A stretch of 64,000 bases of DNA from Alitabrizicola rongguiensis (GCF_021491355.1 NZ_JAKENF010000002.1:744001-808000); one strand, 5' to 3'. Positions 33,800 through 43,800 are shown, numbered from the stretch's first letter. The notes: a model not told the origin generated them from the sequence alone. Made by a program: numbers and translations.

Positions 33800-35347
33800 T
33801 CATGCCGGTCCGAGCGGGATTCCCAACAGATACCAGCCAATCAGGAACAGCGTCCACAGCACCAGCAGAACCACCGTATATGGCAGCATAAGCGCGATGA
33901 TGGTGCCCATCCCCGCGTCCTTCTGGTACTTCTGGGCGAAGCCTACCATGACCGCCAGATAGACGTTCAACGGCGTAATGACATTCATCGGGCTGTCGCC
34001 GACCCGGTAGGTAGCGAGCACCAGGTTCGGATCTCCGCCAAGCCGCATGAACAGAGGCACGAAGACCGGTGCCAAGATCGCCCATTTTGCCAGCGCGCCG
34101 GTCAGGATGATGTCGATGATCGCCACGACGACGACGAAGAGGATGATGTAGCCTACGGCCCCGATCGGTACGGTCTGCAGGAAGTCGGCCAGATTGACCG
34201 CCAGCACGGTCGCAAGATTGGTGAAGTTGAAGAAGGCGATGAAATTGGCGATGACGAACAGCAGGAAGATCATCCCTGCAAGGTTGCTCCAGGTCTTGAC
34301 CACCAGTCCGATCGCCGCCGTCACGTTGGCGATGGTGCCCGCGCCGCGGCCGTAGGCATAGCCGACCACAAGGAACAGAAGGCTGATGAGCACGATCAGA
34401 CCGCTCATGAAGGGCGAGCCCGCCATGATCCCGCCGGTTTCCTGATTGCGCAGGATGCCCCATGGAACGGGCGGCGCGGTCAGCAGGCCAACGACGATCA
34501 CATAGCCAAGCAGCGCCCGGCCGGCGTATTTCAGCCCCTGAGACTCCTGCGAGGACAGCTGCACGCCGCCTTCGATCGGCAGCCCGCCGGTATAGGGACC
34601 AAGGCGCGGCTCGACGAATTTCTCGGTGATGATTGTGACAATGATCGCCATCAGGATCGAGGAGGCGATCATGAAGAAAAGGTTGCCCACATCGCTGATC
34701 GCCGCATTCGGGTTCACCGTATGGATCGCATCGTTTGTCACAGCGACCAGCAGCGCATCGGTCGGCGTGACGAAGACGTTGACCAGGAAGACCGCCGCGA
34801 CGCCGGCAAAGGCCGCCGCAAGGCCGGCCAGAGGATGCCGCCCCATCGAATGGAAGGCGGCAGCGCCCAGAGGAACAAGCACCAGATAGCCCGCATCGGC
34901 GGCGATCGAGGACAGGACCCCCACCATCACGATGATAAAGGTGAACAGCCCTGCCGGAGCAACCGCCACGATCTTGCGCACCAGCGTGGCGATCAGGCCC
35001 GACTCCTCGGCCAGACCGACACCGATCATGGCAACGAGGATCACGCCGACCCCCGCAAAGCCAAGGAAGTTCGAGACAGGCGTCGTGACCATGAAACGGA
35101 TACCGTCAGGCGACAGCAGGCTGCGGACCGACGCCGTCTGCTCGACAATATCGTTCACGACAGGGTCAAACCCCTCGTAGGTGACGGTCGTTCCCAACGC
35201 TGCGAAAATCACCGAAAGCAGGATCACGATCCCGATGAGAAGGAAGAAGATGATCGCAGGATGCGGCACCATGTTGCCGACACGCTCGATCGTCCCAAGG
35301 AAACCGGACATGCCGGCCGCCTTCGGATCCTGCGGTTTCGCTGCCAT
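33800..35347 (-). CDS. AbgT-family transporter
   Basis: A 515-residue membrane protein with about a dozen hydrophobic segments. It begins after a short N-terminal tail with VGNMVPHPAIIFFLLIGIVILLS and carries the AbgT-type PVSNFLGFAGVGVILVAMIGVGLAEESG, plus VFVTPTDALL and GDSPMNVITPLNVYL. Studied members import p-aminobenzoyl-glutamate or export sulfonamides. ATG 35347 is preceded by GAAGGGGGGCG; the upstream in-frame extension is not hydrophobic or conserved. It is divergent from an SLC13-type permease. An M20 peptidase lies beyond that permease, a pairing reminiscent of the abgAB-abgT logic but on the other strand. Confidence 0.9.
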   Translation of the reverse strand: MAAKPQDPKAAGMSGFLGTIERVGNMVPHPAIIFFLLIGIVILLSVIFAALGTTVTYEGFDPVVNDIVEQTASVRSLLSPDGIRFMVTTPVSNFLGFAGVGVILVAMIGVGLAEESGLIATLVRKIVAVAPAGLFTFIIVMVGVLSSIAADAGYLVLVPLGAAAFHSMGRHPLAGLAAAFAGVAAVFLVNVFVTPTDALLVAVTNDAIHTVNPNAAISDVGNLFFMIASSILMAIIVTIITEKFVEPRLGPYTGGLPIEGGVQLSSQESQGLKYAGRALLGYVIVVGLLTAPPVPWGILRNQETGGIMAGSPFMSGLIVLISLLFLVVGYAYGRGAGTIANVTAAIGLVVKTWSNLAGMIFLLFVIANFIAFFNFTNLATVLAVNLADFLQTVPIGAVGYIILFVVVVAIIDIILTGALAKWAILAPVFVPLFMRLGGDPNLVLATYRVGDSPMNVITPLNVYLAVMVGFAQKYQKDAGMGTIIALMLPYTVVLLVLWTLFLIGWYLLGIPLGPA

Positions 35348-35415
35348 ACTCGCCCCCCTTCGCCGGGGCGCTGTGGCCGCCCCCCTTTGACCAAGACCAT
35401 GGCACGAAATCGCTT

Positions 35416-35442
35416 TTGTCGGCAAGCACCGCATCCCGACAA
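35416..35442. promoter_or_regulatory. inverted repeat in the AbgT / SLC13 divergent promoter region
   Basis: TTGTCGG (35416-35422) and CCGACAA (35436-35442) form perfect 7-bp arms with centres 20 bp apart, about two helical turns, as expected for a dimeric repressor site. No regulator gene is adjacent. Confidence 0.4.
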
Positions 35443-35539
35443 TGGCTTCCAGATTCGGTCGCCAGATTGGCCTTCAACCGATTTGCGGTTGCCGACCTCG
35501 GCGCATGTCGTCCATTATCCCGGCGCAACAGGAAGGCGA

Positions 35540-37360
35540 ATGGGGGCTGGCTTGAGCGAGATCTGGACCGTATTTGCGATTGTCGGTGGCATCATCGTCC
35601 TGTTCATCTGGGACCGACTGCCCGTCATCGCCGTCTGTATCGCGGCCGCACTCGCCCTGTGGGCAACGGGAATTCTGACGCTCCAGCAATCACTTTCGGG
35701 CTTTGGCGACCCGGCCGTCATTTTCATCGCATCGCTGTTTGTTGTCTCGGCCGGGCTAGAGGTTTCCGGGGTCACCGCTTGGGCCGGACAGATCCTCATC
35801 AAGCAGGCAGGCGAGAGCCGGACGCGGCTGATCGTGCTGATGATGGCGTTTGTCGGCGTCCTTGCCGCGCTCATCAGCGTCAACGGCGCCGTCGCCGCCC
35901 TGCTACCGGTTGTAGTGGTGATGGCGATTCGCCTGGGACGTGCGCCGTCGCAGCTTCTGATGCCGCTGGTCTTCGGCGCACATTGCGGCTCGCAGCTGAT
36001 GCTGACGGGCAGTCCGGTCAACGTGCTGGTCGTCGAGGCGTCCGAGAATGGCGGGGGCGGCGGCTTCGGCTACTTCGAGTTCGCGCTTGTCGGCATTCCG
36101 TTGGTGCTGGGGTGTATCGCGATCGTCGTCCTCTTCGGTGAAAAGCTGCTGCCGAACCGCACCAGCGAGACACTTCCCCCCGATCTAAGCCGCCATGCGA
36201 TGACGCTGGTCGAGCAATACCGCCTGTCGAGCGATGTTCACCAGTTGCGGGTCCGCGCAGGGTCGCCCCTGATCGGAACCCCGCGCGAAGAGTTGGGCAA
36301 GGTCGCGACCGGCGGCCTGAGCTTCGTCACCCTGAAGGATCACGAGGGCCGCCCAATCCGCAGTGACTCCGTCGCCGAGAACGACATCCTGGTGCTCAAG
36401 GGCCCTGCCGATGCGGCGGCAGAACTGGCAGTCGAACAAGGTCTCGCCTTCCGCGAGGATGTGCCTGCGGGCGGTGTGACTGACCAACTGTTCAACCGGG
36501 ACTCCGGCCTGGCCGAAGTGCTGGTTCCGCCACGGTCGCCCCTGATCGGCAAACGGTTCTTCCCCGGCATGGTGACGGAAAGCGGCGACCTGATCGTGCT
36601 TGCGATCCAGCGTCAGGGCGCGGATCTGCAACCGGGCGAGGCGCTGGCTGCCGGCGACACGTTGCTGCTGCAGGGCACATGGTCGGCGCTCGACAAACGG
36701 CTGCATCCGGCCGAAGTACTCGTGGTGAACTCGCCCGATCTGGTGCGTCGACAGGCCGTGCCGATGGGTCCGGGTGCACAGACCGTCCTGATCGCACTCG
36801 CGATCATGGTGATCCTGCTTGCAACCGGGCTGGTGCCGCCGGCGGTGGCGGGGCTTCTTGCGGCCGGCATCATCCTTCTGACCGGAGTTCTGACGGTTGA
36901 CGGGGTCTATCGCGCGATCAACTGGACGACCGTGATCCTTGTCGGCGCTCTGACACCATTGTCCACGGCGATGGATCAGACTGGCGCCGCGCGGATGCTT
37001 GCTGACGGGCTGGTGAGCTTCGTCGGCGACCATGGCCCCTATGCGCTGCTTGCTGGTCTGTTCCTGTTCTCGGCCATCCTTGGCCAGGTTATCTCGAACA
37101 CGGCCACCTCACTGATCGTGATCCCGATTGCCGTCGTCGCGGCCAAGCAGATGGGCATCTCGATCCAGCCCGTGCTGATGAGCGTTTCGGTCGCCTGCGC
37201 CGCCGCGCTCCTGACGCCGGTCGCCACGCCGACGAACCTGATGGTGATGGAGCCAGGCGCCTATAAGTTCGGGGATTACTGGAAGCTCGGCCTGCCGATG
37301 ATGATCTGGTATTTCATTCTGTCGGTCTTCTACGTGCCGCTGATCTGGCCGTTCTACTGA
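35540..37360 (+). CDS. SLC13/CitT-type anion permease with two RCK_C domains
   Basis: A 606-residue membrane protein. The N-terminal half has about five membrane segments with VSAGLEVSGVTAWAGQ and the family loop GSQLMLTGSPVNVLV. Two cytosolic RCK_C (TrkA-C) domains follow (about 210-290 and 300-380; LRVRAGSPLIGTPREEL, LVPPRSPLIGKRFF). The C-terminal half has VGALTPLSTAMDQTGAA and ATPTNLMVMEPGAYKF. This is the divalent-anion:Na+ symporter-like architecture for dicarboxylates or sulfate. ATG 35540 has AGGAAG about 6 bp upstream. The reading frame is open a further 1.8 kb upstream, but that part is antisense to the AbgT gene and was rejected. Confidence 0.9.
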   Translation: MGAGLSEIWTVFAIVGGIIVLFIWDRLPVIAVCIAAALALWATGILTLQQSLSGFGDPAVIFIASLFVVSAGLEVSGVTAWAGQILIKQAGESRTRLIVLMMAFVGVLAALISVNGAVAALLPVVVVMAIRLGRAPSQLLMPLVFGAHCGSQLMLTGSPVNVLVVEASENGGGGGFGYFEFALVGIPLVLGCIAIVVLFGEKLLPNRTSETLPPDLSRHAMTLVEQYRLSSDVHQLRVRAGSPLIGTPREELGKVATGGLSFVTLKDHEGRPIRSDSVAENDILVLKGPADAAAELAVEQGLAFREDVPAGGVTDQLFNRDSGLAEVLVPPRSPLIGKRFFPGMVTESGDLIVLAIQRQGADLQPGEALAAGDTLLLQGTWSALDKRLHPAEVLVVNSPDLVRRQAVPMGPGAQTVLIALAIMVILLATGLVPPAVAGLLAAGIILLTGVLTVDGVYRAINWTTVILVGALTPLSTAMDQTGAARMLADGLVSFVGDHGPYALLAGLFLFSAILGQVISNTATSLIVIPIAVVAAKQMGISIQPVLMSVSVACAAALLTPVATPTNLMVMEPGAYKFGDYWKLGLPMMIWYFILSVFYVPLIWPFY

Positions 37361-37378
37361 GGCCTATACCCAGTTTTG

Positions 37379-37402
37379 GCGGCCGCGCCCCGGCACGGCC
37401 GC
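37379..37402. terminator. hairpin between the permease and the dipeptidase gene
   Basis: A 7-bp stem GCGGCCG/CGGCCGC with a 10-base loop lies between the permease stop and the dipeptidase ribosome-binding site. There is no T-run, so it may be an attenuator or partial terminator. Confidence 0.35.
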
Positions 37403-37426
37403 GCATGTGTTCAGGGAGGAAATCAC

Positions 37427-38803
37427 ATGTCCGATCTCGACAAGGTCTTGGCGCATATTGACGCCGATATCGACAATGCTCTCGACCGCCTGTTCCAGAC
37501 AGTACGGATTAAGTCGATTTCGACTGATCCGGCCTATGCGGGCGAGACGCGCGCTTGCGCCGAGTGGCATTCGAAGGACCTCGAGGCGATCGGCTTCAAG
37601 TCCGAGGTTCGCGACACTCCCGGCCACCCGATCGTGCTGGCCAAGAACCACGACGCCAAGGGCACCAAGGTGCTGTTCTACGGCCATTACGACGTGCAGC
37701 CCGCCGACCCGCTTGAACTGTGGGAGGGCGACCCATTCGAGCCGAAGATCGCCACTCTGCCCGATGGCAGCAAGGAAATCCGCGGACGCGGTGCCTCCGA
37801 CGACAAGGGCCAGATGATGACCTTCATCGAGGCCTGCCGCGCGTGGAAGGCGGTCACGGGCAAGCTGCCGATCCCGATCACCATCCTTCTGGAAGGCGAG
37901 GAAGAGTCAGGGGGCGCCAACCTGCCCGGCTTCCTCGATGCCGCGAAAGACGAACTCAAGGCCGATGTCGCGATGATCTGCGACACGAACATGTGGGACA
38001 AGGAAACCCCGGCGATCACTACAAGCCTCCGCGGCCTCTGCGCCGAGGAGATCTTCATCCATGCCGCCGACCGCGACCTGCATTCGGGCTTCTACGGCTC
38101 GGCTGCGGCGAACCCTAACCACATCCTCGCCCGTATCATCGCCGACCTGCGCGATGCAGATGGCCGCATCACCATCCCCGGCTTCTATGACGGCGTCCCG
38201 GAACCTTCGCCCGACCTGCTCGCGGGCTGGGACAAGCTCGGCTTCTCGGAAAAAGCCTTCCTCGGCGAAGTGGGCCTGTCGATCCCGGCCGGCGAGAAGG
38301 GCCGCTCTGTGCTCGAACAGACCTGGTCCCGCCCGACCTGCGAGGTCAACGGGATGCATGGCGGCTATATCGGGGACGGCTTCAAGACCGTCATCCCCGC
38401 CGTTGCCTCGGCTAAGATCAGCTTCCGCCTCGTCTACGACCAAGACCCGCACAAGATCCGCGCCGCCTTCCGCGACTTCGTGAAGGCCCGCGTGCCCAAG
38501 GACTGCCGGGTGGAGTTCACCGAGTTCGGCTCGGGCCGTGCCGTGGCCTTCGAGGTCTCCGCCCCCGCCTTCCAGCGCACGCAGGCTGGCATGTCGGACG
38601 AATGGGGCAAGCAGGCGGCCTTCGTCGGCGGTGGCGGTTCGATCCCCGTGACCACGATGATCAAGGAAAAGCTCGGCATGGACGTGGTCATGGCGGGCTT
38701 CGGCCTGTCGGATGACCGCATCCACAGCCCGAACGAGAAATACAGCCTGACAAGCTTCCACAAGGGCATCCGCTCCTGGGCCCGGGTTCTGGCGCAGCTC
38801 TGA
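37427..38803 (+). CDS. M20-family dipeptidase / metallopeptidase
   Basis: A 458-residue cytosolic M20/M25/M40-type metallopeptidase. Zinc ligands and catalytic residues are visible in order: His in YGHYDVQP, Asp in RGASDDKGQ, Glu pair in LEGEEESGG, Asp in ICDTNMWD and the late His in IHSPNEKY. A dimerisation domain is inserted between about residues 205 and 340. Members cleave dipeptides or beta-Ala and related N-terminal linkages. AGGGAGGA before the ATG is a strong ribosome-binding site. The gene follows the permease by 66 bp and could process the imported compound of either neighbouring transporter. Confidence 0.93.
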   Translation: MSDLDKVLAHIDADIDNALDRLFQTVRIKSISTDPAYAGETRACAEWHSKDLEAIGFKSEVRDTPGHPIVLAKNHDAKGTKVLFYGHYDVQPADPLELWEGDPFEPKIATLPDGSKEIRGRGASDDKGQMMTFIEACRAWKAVTGKLPIPITILLEGEEESGGANLPGFLDAAKDELKADVAMICDTNMWDKETPAITTSLRGLCAEEIFIHAADRDLHSGFYGSAAANPNHILARIIADLRDADGRITIPGFYDGVPEPSPDLLAGWDKLGFSEKAFLGEVGLSIPAGEKGRSVLEQTWSRPTCEVNGMHGGYIGDGFKTVIPAVASAKISFRLVYDQDPHKIRAAFRDFVKARVPKDCRVEFTEFGSGRAVAFEVSAPAFQRTQAGMSDEWGKQAAFVGGGGSIPVTTMIKEKLGMDVVMAGFGLSDDRIHSPNEKYSLTSFHKGIRSWARVLAQL

Positions 38804-38808
38804 GGCCC

Positions 38809-40512
38809 ATGGTGTCGGACGCGGACCGGCACCCCGAACTGTCCCGCCGCTTCGGTGCGCTCAGCCGCGCCGAGGCGGTGCTGGTCGAGAACATCGGTAT
38901 AGGCCATTTCGACCGGCTGGGGTCCCTGCCGGTCGAGGGTGATCCGGACCGCCTGGTGAGGGCCGAGCTCATCCGCGCGCTCCTGCTGGGCGGCGATGGA
39001 CTCCCGAAGATGCACGAGAAGGGCATTCGCCTGTCCGGAGCCTGGATCAAGGGCATCCTCGATCTCGAAGGCTGCCGCATCCCGCATGATATCGGCCTGC
39101 TCGACTGCCGCTTCGATGCGCCTCCCGTCCTTCGCTCCGCGGTGGTCGATACGGTGTCCTTCGACGGATCGGTGCTGCCCGGCCTCGCGGCCGACAGGGT
39201 CGACGCGCGTGGCGACATCCTGATGCGCTCGGCGCAGATCAGCGGGCCAATCGCGCTACGGGGCGCGCGGATCGGCGGGGATTTTGCACTCGATGGCGCC
39301 GAGCTCACTCACGCCGACGATCGGGCGGTCAGCGCCGAAAGGATCGCCATTCGAGGAGGCGCCCTGTTCCGTGGGACCAGGGTGCTGGGAACGATCGCCC
39401 TTCCCGGCGCAAAGATCGGCGGTGATCTCGATTTCGTCGGTGCGCATGTGGAGCGGCATGACGGACCGGCGATCGAAGCGGATGCCGTGCAGATCGGTGG
39501 CGATCTCATCCTTCGACGGGTCGAGGTGACGGGTCGCATCTCGGCCGTCTCTGCCCGTATCGACGGCGATGCCGACGCCTCGGGCGCAGGACTCTGGGCG
39601 CCGGGCGAGATCGCGCTGAACCTCAACCGAAGCGAGGTCGACGGCGCGTTCTTCCTGAGACACGAGGCCGTCATCGACGGGGCGCTGAGCCTGTCTGGCG
39701 CCACGCTTGGCGCCATCGTCGATGAGGCGGCCTGCTGGCCGAAACCGGGCGATCTGCTTCTGAACCGCTGCCGCTATGGCGGCTTCCTCGGCGCCCCGGT
39801 CGGCGCGAAGGAGCGGCTCGACTGGCTGTCGCGGCAGGACCCCTCCCGATGGGGCGAGGATTTCTGGCCGCAGCCCTACGAGCAACTCGCCCGCGTCCTG
39901 GCCGAGATGGGGCATCAGGAGGACAAACGCTCGGTCCTGATCGCGAAAGAGCGGTTGCAGAGGCAAGCCCGCATCCGCCGGGCCCGCCGCTGGCCTCGCA
40001 AGGCGGTGCTTTGGATGTCCGACCGGCTGCTCTGGGTCACGACCGGCTATGGCCGCCTGCCGCTCCTGGCCCTCGTCTGGATCCTCGTCTTCTGGCTTCT
40101 GGGCGGCTTCTACTATGCGTGGCTCGAACGGACCAACGCCCTGCGCCCGAATTCGCCCGTGGTTCTGCGCTCGCCCGAATGGGTGCTTTGCGGCGTGCCC
40201 CAGGGGCAGACATTGTTCCTTCCCTCTATCGGGCAGGAGCGTGAGGGCCGCGCCCTGCCCGGCCAGGCCCAACTCGCCTGCTTCAAGGAGCAGCCAGAGG
40301 CCGCAGCCTATCCGAAGTTCAGCGCCCTGATGCTTTCGGCCGACATGATCTTTCCCGGCCTTGGCAGTGGGCAGAAGGACTTCTGGTCACCTGATACCAG
40401 GATCACGGCGGGATACTTCGGCAAACTTTATGCCTATTTCCAGACGCTGGCCGGTCTTGGTCTGGGCCTGCTGGCGGTGGCGGGGTTCAGCGGGATCGTA
40501 CGGTCGGACTAG
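38809..40512 (+). CDS. membrane protein with pentapeptide/beta-helix-like repeats; function unknown
   Basis: A 567-residue protein. After an N-terminal helical region (1-75), residues of about 75-310 form imperfect 18-20-residue turns such as ISGPIALRGARIGGDFALDG, GTIALPGAKIGGDLDFVGA and GRISAVSARIDGDADASGA. This is a right-handed beta-helix pattern close to pentapeptide-repeat and bactofilin-like folds. A charged helical segment (about 350-405, very Arg-rich) precedes a transmembrane helix (about 415-438). A periplasmic loop with two cysteines (LCGVP, LACFKEQ) and a final hydrophobic segment (about 545-562) follow. The ATG starts 6 bp after the dipeptidase stop, so they are cotranscribed. 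The stop shares a CTAG with the next, convergent gene. No function can be assigned. Confidence 0.75.
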   Translation: MVSDADRHPELSRRFGALSRAEAVLVENIGIGHFDRLGSLPVEGDPDRLVRAELIRALLLGGDGLPKMHEKGIRLSGAWIKGILDLEGCRIPHDIGLLDCRFDAPPVLRSAVVDTVSFDGSVLPGLAADRVDARGDILMRSAQISGPIALRGARIGGDFALDGAELTHADDRAVSAERIAIRGGALFRGTRVLGTIALPGAKIGGDLDFVGAHVERHDGPAIEADAVQIGGDLILRRVEVTGRISAVSARIDGDADASGAGLWAPGEIALNLNRSEVDGAFFLRHEAVIDGALSLSGATLGAIVDEAACWPKPGDLLLNRCRYGGFLGAPVGAKERLDWLSRQDPSRWGEDFWPQPYEQLARVLAEMGHQEDKRSVLIAKERLQRQARIRRARRWPRKAVLWMSDRLLWVTTGYGRLPLLALVWILVFWLLGGFYYAWLERTNALRPNSPVVLRSPEWVLCGVPQGQTLFLPSIGQEREGRALPGQAQLACFKEQPEAAAYPKFSALMLSADMIFPGLGSGQKDFWSPDTRITAGYFGKLYAYFQTLAGLGLGLLAVAGFSGIVRSD

Positions 40513-40823
40513 TCCGGCAACTGTGCCTCGACCCGGCCTCTTACCACCCGAACGGAAAAGACCGGCAAAGGCGGGCCATCTTCTTCGCTGGTGCCATCCG
40601 TCAGGTCGAAGGCCGCGCCATCAGCAGGGCATTCGAGCACCGTTCCATCCAGTACCGCCCCTGCCAGAGGAGCATCGCAGACCGGGCAGGAGCCGGCACA
40701 GCAGAAGACCGTGCCATCATCCGCCTCGAACACGACATAAGGCAGGCCTGCATGATGAAAGGGCACCGCCTCCTCATCCTGAAGTTCTTCAGTCGGACAG
40801 ACGACAACCCAGCCCATGCTCAC
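40509..40823 (-). CDS. Rieske-like small protein lacking both histidine ligands
   Basis: A 104-residue cytosolic protein (GTG 40823; ATG 40817 is the alternative). Its second half aligns with the Rieske ferredoxin signature C-x-H...C-P-x-H-G-x-x-F-D: here CPVCDAPL, then [15 protein letters not shown]. Both cysteines of the cluster site are kept, but the two histidines are replaced by Val and Asp. Two extra cysteines sit just before (FCCAGSC), so a [2Fe-2S] Rieske centre cannot form; a different metal site or none is possible. The GTG overlaps the stop of the RND permease by 4 bp (GTGA), making it the third gene of that efflux operon. The codons at both changed sites were checked. Confidence 0.7.
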   Translation of the reverse strand: MSMGWVVVCPTEELQDEEAVPFHHAGLPYVVFEADDGTVFCCAGSCPVCDAPLAGAVLDGTVLECPADGAAFDLTDGTSEEDGPPLPVFSVRVVRGRVEAQLPD

Positions 40824-43800
40824 GCCTCCTTCGCCGGGGCCTCGACCGTCTTGCGGCCCTTCACCCTCTCACGGATCGACTGGAACACGACGTAGAGGGC
40901 CGGCACGACGAAGATGCCGACAAGAGCCGCCGAGAGCATCCCCGCCGCCACCCCCGTGCCCACGGACCGGCGGGAGATCATGCTGGCGCCCGTCGCCGTC
41001 ACCAGCGGGATCAGGCCGGCGATGAAGGCGAAGCTCGTCATCATCACCGCACGAAAGCGCGACCGCGCTCCGTCGATGGCGGCATCGACGATCGATTCCC
41101 CGTGTTCGCGGCGGAGCTTCGCGAATTCGACAATCAGGATCGCGTTCTTGGCTGCCAGCGCGATCAGCACCACAAGGCCGATCTGGGCGTAGATGTTGAA
41201 CGGCAAGCCGGTCAGCTTGAGCGCCCCCATTGCCCCGGCGACGCCAAAGGTCACCGACAGCATCACCGGCACCGGAATTGTCCAGCTTTCGTACAGCGCG
41301 ACGAGGAAGAGGTAGGCGAACAGCAGGGCAAGGGCGAGGATCATCGTGGTCTTGCCCGCCGCCTCCTTCTCCTGCAGCGCCGTGCCGGTCCATTCATAGC
41401 CGAAGCCGGGCGGCAGGGTCTGGGCCGCGACCTGCTCCATCGAAGCGATCGCCTGGCCGGACGAGGCTCCAGCAGAGGGCCCGCCGTTGATCGTGGCCGA
41501 ACGGTTGTTGTTGTAGCGCTGCAGCATCATCGGACCGACGGTGTAATCGGGTGAAGAGAAGGCACCGACCGCAACCATTTCTCCGGTCGTCTGTGACCGC
41601 ACATGCACCCTGGCGATGTCGTTGACCGAAGTCCGGTCGTCCTCGGAGCCGGCAAGCTGCACCTGCCAGGCCCGACCGAACAGGTTGAAGTCGTTGACAT
41701 AGACTGTTCCGAGGATCGCCTGCAGGGTCGAGAACACGTCCGACAGTTGAACGCCCAGCGCATAGAGCCTGTCGCGGTCGATGTTCAGGAACAACTGGGG
41801 CGTATCCGCCGAGAACGTGGTGTAGACGCCAGTCAGGCCGGGGTCCTGGTTCGCCGCCGCCGCGATGCCACGCGCCGTTTCCGCCAGTTCGATCGGCGAG
41901 CGGCCCTGCCGGTCGATCAGCTGGAACTCGAAACCCGACCCGGTGCCGAGACCCGAGATCGGCGGCAGGTTGAAGGGGATCACCTGCGCCTCGCGGATCG
42001 CCGCGCCATCGGCATAGGTGCGCTTGAGCGCGGCATAGACAGACTTCGAGAAATCGGTTCTTTCCGCGAAGTCCTCGAGCGAAACGATCGTGAAGGCCGC
42101 ATTCGATCTGGCCAGGCCATCGAGCATGGAATAGCCGGTCATCGAGGTGACGTTCTTGACCCCGGGGATCGCCCGGACCATCTCGATCACCTTTGCCTGC
42201 ACCGCTGCCGTCCGGTTGACCGAAGCGGCATCGGGCAGGCGCGTCTCGATCATGTAATAGCCCTGATCCTCTGCCGGCAGAAACCCGGTCGGCACCGTCT
42301 TGAACAGCCAGCCCGAAAGCCCGAGCGCTGCGGCAAGCAGCACCAGCCCGATGATCGATCGCCGAGCGATTGCGCCCGCGACGTAGGCATAGCCGTCGCG
42401 CGTCTTGTCGATGCCGCGGGAAATCCAGCCCATCACCCCTTTTCGCGGCCCGTGATGGGGCTTGAGGATGATCGCGCAAAGCGCCGGCGACAGCGACAGG
42501 GCGTTGATCGCCGAAATCACCATCGAGACAGAAACGGTCACGGCGAATTGCTGGAACAGCTGCCCGGAAATGCCGGGGATGAAGGCCACCGGCACGAAGA
42601 CGGACAAGAGCACCAGCGTGATCGCGATGATAGGCCCGGTGATTTCGCTCATCGCGGCGCTGGTGGCTTGCGCCGGGGTCATCTCCGGGTGGTCGTGCAT
42701 CTTGGCTTCAACGGCCTCAACCACCACGATGGCGTCATCGACGACGATACCGATCGCCAGCACCATCGCCAAAAGCGAGACGGTGTTGATGGTAAAGCCC
42801 AGGGCCAGCATGATCGCGAAAGTGCCAATCAGCGCCACCGGCACGGCAATGACCGGGATGATGGTCGCACGCAGGCTGCCAAGGAAGATGAAGACAACGA
42901 CCACGACCAGCACGAACGCTTCGATCAACGTATGCTCTACCTCGGAGATGCTCTCCTTGACGAAGATCGAACTGTCCCCGACCAGGTCATAGGTCACCCC
43001 GGGCGGGAAATCCGCCTGCATCTCGGCCATGACCTGCTTCACACCCGCTGCCGCGGCCAGCGAGTTCGCGCCCGGCGAAAGGTAAAGTCCGATCAGCGTT
43101 GCTGGCGCGCCGTCGAACGACGTAAGGACATCCGAGTTCTTTTCGCCCAGTTGCACATCGGCGATGTCGCCGATGGTCACGGTCGATCCATCAGGGTTTG
43201 CGCGGATGATGATCTTGGCGAACTCGGCCGGGTCCGAAAGGCGACCTTGCGTCTGCACGTTCAGTTGCAGTCCGGGATCCTTGACCATCGGCTGGGCGCC
43301 CACCCGGCCGATGGCGGCCTGGATGTTCTGCGTCTTCAGCGCGTTCGAGACATCGGACGGCGTAAGGCTGAACGAGGCCAGCCGGTTCGAGTCGAGCACG
43401 ATCCGCATCGCGAACTCGTTCGAAGAAAAGATCGAGGCATCGCCGACGCCCGGCACCCGCTTCAGCGCATCGAGCAGGCTGATCCGGGCATAGTTGGTCA
43501 GCGTTGCCGCTGTCTGGCTTGCGTCGGGAGAATGAAGCGCCACGCCCATCAGCAGCGCCGAAGACTTCTTCGCAACCTTGACCCCGGTCTGACGCACTTC
43601 GGACGGCAGAAGCGGCGTTGCCAGCGACACACGGTTCTGGACGTTGACCGTCGCAATATCGGGATCGGTGCCAACGGCGAAGGACACGGTAAGGGTGTAG
43701 GACCCGTCGGCACCCGAGGTCGAACGCATGTAAATGGAGTCGTCCACGCCGACGACCTTGTCCTCGATCACCTGGGCGACGGTTTGCTCCGTCACCTCGG

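Noticed and set aside
33737-35539. A 600-codon in-frame upstream extension of the SLC13-type permease.
   Set aside because: It is exactly antisense to the AbgT gene, is hydrophilic and His/Asp/Arg-rich like an antisense reading, and the permease has a good start with a ribosome-binding site at 35540.
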